From positions 18,766-28,618 of the forward strand of contig DQHW01000044.1 of the NCBI GenBank assembly GCA_003524305.1: a stretch of 9,853 bases of DNA, in the 5' to 3' direction. Below, piece by piece: positions 7,990-9,853 of the stretch (position 1 is the stretch's first letter; the number at the start of each line of letters is the position of its first letter). The notes below the pieces were generated by a model. It ran no database searches, had not been told where the DNA came from, and was given only the letters and a program-made list of their open reading frames with translations. The stretch comes from Anaerolineaceae bacterium (GTDB lineage: Bacteria; Chloroflexota; Anaerolineae; Anaerolineales; Anaerolineaceae). The position numbers and the translations under genes were made by a program.

Positions 7990-8741
7990 GTGTTTTGCTC
8001 CTTATTTTCGGAAGGGCTGGCACCTATCACAGCCATGTTGACATGCATGGATGCAGCAGGCAAGTTGAGTGCGGTGCAAAGCTCTTCAACCGTGATTTTC
8101 AAAACAGATTCATAGTCTTTGGCTTGATTTATTTTCGCCGAGATTTCGTATAGCTGTTTTTGCAGCGCGGATTGGCGCGCGTTATGATCCGAATTCAGGT
8201 GGTTTGAGAGCAACAGTGCAATCTGGGCTGTCAGCAATTCAAGGCTTTCCAGTTCTGCATGACTGACAGCGTCGTTTGAGTTTGTAAGGATTTCGAAAAC
8301 CCCGATGGTGCCGAAGAGAGTTTGCAAGGGTAGTACCGCAATGACATAATCCTTGTTGAGTGATGCTACCCGCGGATCCATTTCTGACAATATTTGTTTT
8401 TTATGGAGGGAGGGTTTTCCATCCCTCAAACATTCAGAGACAGGGGAAGTTTCATCCTCAAGGCTAATGTTATATTTTTTGGGGTCTGTATCCGTTGAAT
8501 CCACACAACTAAAAGCTACCAAAGATATGAACTTGTGTAGATCATCCATCAACCAAAGGGCTGTGCAGGGCACTTTCAGAGCGAACCTTGTACTTAAAGT
8601 GATTTGAGCAGCGATATTTTCTAATGGAAGGGTGGACGAACTAAGGCTCTTTAAATCTTCAAGGGCGGCATACAAGCCCTGCTCTTTGAGGTCAGCATGG
8701 CGAGAAGCGAGGATGCTGTGTTTTTCTTCACGATCCGGCAT
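7986..8741 (-). CDS. Small GAF-domain protein, first gene of the tightly packed GAF-GAF-ParA-kinase cluster
   Basis: 251 residues, soluble. After a charged N-terminus, one GAF domain spans about 25-185 (CTALWLMDD, then VIAVLPLQTLFGTIGVFEIL, closing helix LESLELLTAQIALLLSNHL). A terminal helix-strand unit follows at about 195-240 (LYEISAKINQAKDYESVLKI, then AASMHVNM). That unit matches the C-terminal unit of the next gene product in layout and partly in sequence, again looking like an unfinished GAF start. No catalytic or DNA-binding output domain is seen. ATG at 8741 has GAGG 9 nt upstream. The stop overlaps the start of the next gene as ATGA, so translation is probably coupled. The role is inferred as a sensor or regulatory subunit for the kinase; the ligand cannot be read from the sequence. 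Confidence 0.85.
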   Translation of the reverse strand: MPDREEKHSILASRHADLKEQGLYAALEDLKSLSSSTLPLENIAAQITLSTRFALKVPCTALWLMDDLHKFISLVAFSCVDSTDTDPKKYNISLEDETSPVSECLRDGKPSLHKKQILSEMDPRVASLNKDYVIAVLPLQTLFGTIGVFEILTNSNDAVSHAELESLELLTAQIALLLSNHLNSDHNARQSALQKQLYEISAKINQAKDYESVLKITVEELCTALNLPAASMHVNMAVIGASPSENKEQNT

Positions 8742-8841
8742 ATTGGTTCCTCAATAATATATCCAGTCGAAAAGGTTTTTTTGAACGAAGAAGAAGAGAA
8801 GCGATTGTGACATTCATACGGATAATTGGTTTCCCTCCAGA

Positions 8842-9222
8842 TCAGACTTTCAATCCCAAAAAGTAAGCCACCTGAACCAAAAACTTTTCAACATCTATGG
8901 GTTTTTCGATATAACCATCACAGCCGGCGCGCAATGTTTTTTCGCGGTCTCCACGCAGCACATTGGCAGTTATCGCGACAATCGGCACATTCTTGACCCG
9001 CGGAATCGTTTTGAGTTTGGCGGTCAAGGTATAGCCGTCCACATCGGGGATGTTAATGTCCATCAGGATTAATTCGGGTGTGCAGCGCCTCAGGCATTCT
9101 ACGGCTTCAAAGGCGTTGGCCGCTTCAATAACGCGGTAATGCTCTGATTGCAGCAACCTGCGGACGAGCACCCGGTTATCCAGGTTATCTTCGATGTGAA
9201 GAATTGTTTTGGGTTCCGGCAT
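8842..9222 (-). CDS. Stand-alone receiver (CheY/DivK-like response regulator)
   Basis: 126 residues, a single receiver domain with no effector domain. All key residues are present: Glu11-Asp12 acidic pair, phospho-acceptor Asp55 in LILMDINIPDVDGY, Thr85 in VAITANV and Lys107 followed by Pro in YIEKPI. The MDINIPDVDGY and ITANVLRGDREK segments resemble receivers that relay phosphate from hybrid kinases (DivK or CheY type). ATG at 9222 is chosen because GAGGAA lies 8 nt upstream and the receiver fold begins immediately after. An in-frame ATG at 9291 would add 23 non-conserved residues, place the start in the tail of an upstream terminator and overlap the likely promoter. The gene precedes the GAF-GAF-ParA-kinase cluster by 100 nt with no terminator seen, so it may be its first gene. 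It is a candidate phosphate acceptor for the hybrid kinase, by context only. Confidence 0.93.
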   Translation of the reverse strand: MPEPKTILHIEDNLDNRVLVRRLLQSEHYRVIEAANAFEAVECLRRCTPELILMDINIPDVDGYTLTAKLKTIPRVKNVPIVAITANVLRGDREKTLRAGCDGYIEKPIDVEKFLVQVAYFLGLKV

Positions 9223-9230
9223 TGGCTCAA

Positions 9231-9236
9231 TTCCTC
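9231..9236 (-). promoter_or_regulatory. Ribosome binding site setting the receiver start at 9222
   Basis: GAGGAA on the minus strand lies 8 nt before ATG 9222. The upstream in-frame ATG at 9291 has no comparable site, so the shorter protein is preferred. Confidence 0.7.
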
Positions 9237-9246
9237 GTTCGTTAAG

Positions 9247-9255
9247 ATTGTAGCA
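9247..9255 (-). promoter_or_regulatory. Probable extended -10 promoter of the receiver gene
   Basis: On the minus strand TGCTACAAT combines a TG extension with TACAAT, five of six bases of the -10 consensus. The predicted start of transcription lies about 18 nt before the receiver start codon, leaving room for the ribosome binding site. No good -35 box is seen at 16-18 nt, which extended -10 promoters can tolerate. This promoter may serve the whole downstream cluster. Confidence 0.5.
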
Positions 9256-9293
9256 TATATTGCTAAAAGGAAACCCCGGCGAGGTTGCCATTT

Positions 9294-9331
9294 AAATGAG
9301 AAAACCCAAATTCTGGTTTTTAAATTTGGGT
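9294..9331 (-). terminator. Terminator-like hairpin after the 62-residue membrane-protein gene
   Basis: ACCCAAATT and AATTTGGGT form a perfect 9-bp stem (9323-9331 with 9304-9312) around a 10-nt loop. On the minus strand it is followed by TTTCTCATTT. It lies 25 nt after the stop at 9357-9359 and before the receiver promoter, so it would separate the two genes. The stem is AT-rich, so strength is uncertain. The plus-strand side has no T-run. Confidence 0.5.
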
Positions 9332-9356
9332 CTATGTACTAATCCAGGTGAAAGAA

Positions 9357-9545
9357 TTACCCTATCAGCCCTAGAACCCCGGCGTAAATGTAATATGTAC
9401 CAGCCAATGCCACAATAGCGATTATTAAATTGTGTGAGGTTAAATTTATCGGCTTGTTCAACTTTTTCAAGCGCAAAACGATAATCAAATAAACAAGACC
9501 GGTTGTTAAAAATGCCATCAATGCAGCGGTAAAGTTGAAATCCAT
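9357..9545 (-). CDS. Small two-helix membrane protein, function unknown
   Basis: 62 residues. Two hydrophobic helices are predicted, about 6-24 (AALMAFLTTGLVYLIIVL) and 38-61 (NLIIAIVALAGTYYIYAGVL). They are joined by a short basic turn, RLKKLNKP, which by the positive-inside rule should face the cytoplasm and put both ends outside. I do not recognise the family. ATG at 9545 has GAGG 6 nt upstream. A TTG at 9587 in frame is rejected because it would overlap the promoter -10 element. The gene has its own probable promoter and terminator, so it seems to be a single-gene unit rather than part of the signalling cluster. Codon structure, ribosome binding site and paired helices support a real gene. 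Confidence 0.72.
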   Translation of the reverse strand: MDFNFTAALMAFLTTGLVYLIIVLRLKKLNKPINLTSHNLIIAIVALAGTYYIYAGVLGLIG

Positions 9546-9573
9546 AGTTTCCTCTTGGGGTAAGTTTAGATCA

Positions 9574-9582
9574 ATTGTAACA
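9574..9582 (-). promoter_or_regulatory. Probable extended -10 promoter of the small membrane-protein gene
   Basis: TGTTACAAT on the minus strand has the same TGnTACAAT form as the promoter proposed for the receiver gene. The expected start of transcription is about 22 nt before ATG 9545. No clear -35 box is seen. A 10-bp palindrome, ATCATATGAT (9603-9612), lies just upstream of where a -35 box would be and could be an operator or chance in AT-rich DNA. Confidence 0.45.
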
Positions 9583-9672
9583 AACAAAAAGTCTATAAAG
9601 AAATCATATGATTATCACCTAAGAAGATAGACATAAAAATTGACGGTTTGGAGTAAATTTGTTTCTACACAA

Positions 9673-9751
9673 AAGGCCACCTTGACAAGGTCGCGAATTT
9701 CGCGCCCCCGGGCCGCCTGCGGCGAGAGGGGTACCTTGTCAAGGTGGCCTT
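9673..9751. repeat. Perfect 19-bp inverted repeat with nested palindromes (REP/MITE-like or strong hairpin)
   Basis: The arms at 9673-9691 and 9733-9751 are exact reverse complements over 19 nt, separated by 41 nt. Each arm contains the near-palindrome CCTTGACAAGG or its complement form. The spacer holds the 13-nt palindrome CGCGAATTTCGCG (9692-9704), a GCCGC-CT-GCGGC hairpin (9712-9723), and CCCC/GGGG runs that can pair. It is GC-rich against AT-rich flanks and lies outside genes, as expected of a dispersed palindromic element. No transposase or target-site duplication is seen. Confidence 0.8.
9683..9707 (+). repeat. Direct repeat copy 1 of 2 (25 nt, identical to 9829-9853)
   Basis: This stretch starts within the left arm of the inverted repeat (TGACAAGGT) and runs through the CGCGAATTTCGCG palindrome to CCC. 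It is identical over 25 nt to the last 25 nt of the window. Confidence 0.85.
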
Positions 9752-9767
9752 CTCCCTGAGTGGGAGA
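9751..9767. repeat. Small TCTCCC/GGGAGA hairpin beside the inverted repeat
   Basis: TCTCCC (9751-9756) and GGGAGA (9762-9767) form a 6-bp stem with a 5-nt loop, directly next to the right arm of the larger inverted repeat. Hairpins of this CTCCC-GGGAG kind are common in intergenic repeats; it is probably part of the same element. Confidence 0.5.
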
Positions 9768-9828
9768 GGATGTGCGCCTCGTATGGGGGTTCGAACAGAT
9801 TAGAGCGGGTACTGGATAAGTGAAACCC

Positions 9829-9853
9829 TGACAAGGTCGCGAATTTCGCGCCC
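9829..9853 (+). repeat. Direct repeat copy 2 of 2, cut by the window edge
   Basis: Identical over 25 nt to 9683-9707, at a period of 146 nt. Upstream of the match the sequence differs (ACCC instead of CACCT), so the arm is shorter or diverged here. The identity runs to the last base, so a second full element probably continues beyond the window. Confidence 0.8.

Larger units (their letters stand above)
9583..9853. other. Intergenic region without a recognisable gene
   Basis: Apart from the palindrome and repeats listed separately, I see no coding region with a ribosome binding site, and no tRNA. The AT-rich part 9583-9670 changes sharply to GC-rich repeat DNA at about 9675-9770. Confidence 0.6.

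Noticed and set aside
8756..8785. Promoter with TATATT and TTCAAA at 18-nt spacing just before the 251-residue GAF gene
   Set aside because: Transcription would begin in or at the ribosome binding site, leaving almost no leader. The boxes may be chance in an AT-rich gap.
9223..9291. Receiver start at in-frame ATG 9291
   Set aside because: The extra 23 residues are not receiver sequence, the start would sit in a terminator tail, and it would contain the likely -10 element. ATG 9222 has a good ribosome binding site.
9781..9805. GGTTCGAAC resembling a tRNA T-loop
   Set aside because: The flanking bases do not form a T-arm stem, and no acceptor stem, D-arm, anticodon arm or CCA is seen around it.

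Overview
The window looks like bacterial chromosome of moderate GC. Its gene content is a very long soluble multi-GAF hybrid histidine kinase, GAF-only proteins, a ParA/Soj-like ATPase and a lipoprotein of the formylglycine-generating-enzyme (FGE/SUMF1) fold. That style is familiar from Chloroflexota, especially Anaerolineae. This taxonomic guess is inference from gene style only; there is no rRNA or other marker gene here. All convincing genes are on the minus strand, so the order of transcription runs from high to low coordinates.

Right end (about 9546-9853): no gene is visible. It holds the probable promoter of a small membrane-protein gene, then a GC-rich repeat block with a perfect 19-bp inverted repeat. 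Half of that element is repeated directly at the window edge. At 9357-9545 is a 62-residue two-helix membrane protein of unknown function, followed by a terminator-like hairpin.

Signalling block (9222 down to 938): first comes a 126-residue stand-alone receiver (8842-9222) with a probable extended -10 promoter. After a 100-nt gap with no visible terminator follow four tightly packed genes: a GAF protein (7986-8741), a second GAF protein with a coiled coil (6871-7989), a ParA-like ATPase (6102-6863) and a 1725-residue hybrid kinase (938-6115). The junctions are an ATGA overlap, a 7-nt gap in which the stop codon overlaps the ribosome binding site, and a 14-nt overlap. This implies coordinated, coupled translation. 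The kinase has PAS, about six GAF-like modules, HisKA, HATPase and two receivers, with no membrane segment seen. It should therefore be a cytosolic integrator of small-molecule or redox-type signals. The GAF-only proteins carry sensor modules related to those of the kinase, and the orphan ParA has no ParB partner in view. A reasonable inference is one signalling module in which ParA positions or scaffolds the assembly and the free receiver takes or shuttles phosphate.

Left end (1-791): a GTG-started FGE-fold lipoprotein, cut by the window edge. A hairpin with a T-rich tail precedes it and may end the signalling operon or act in the leader of the lipoprotein gene.
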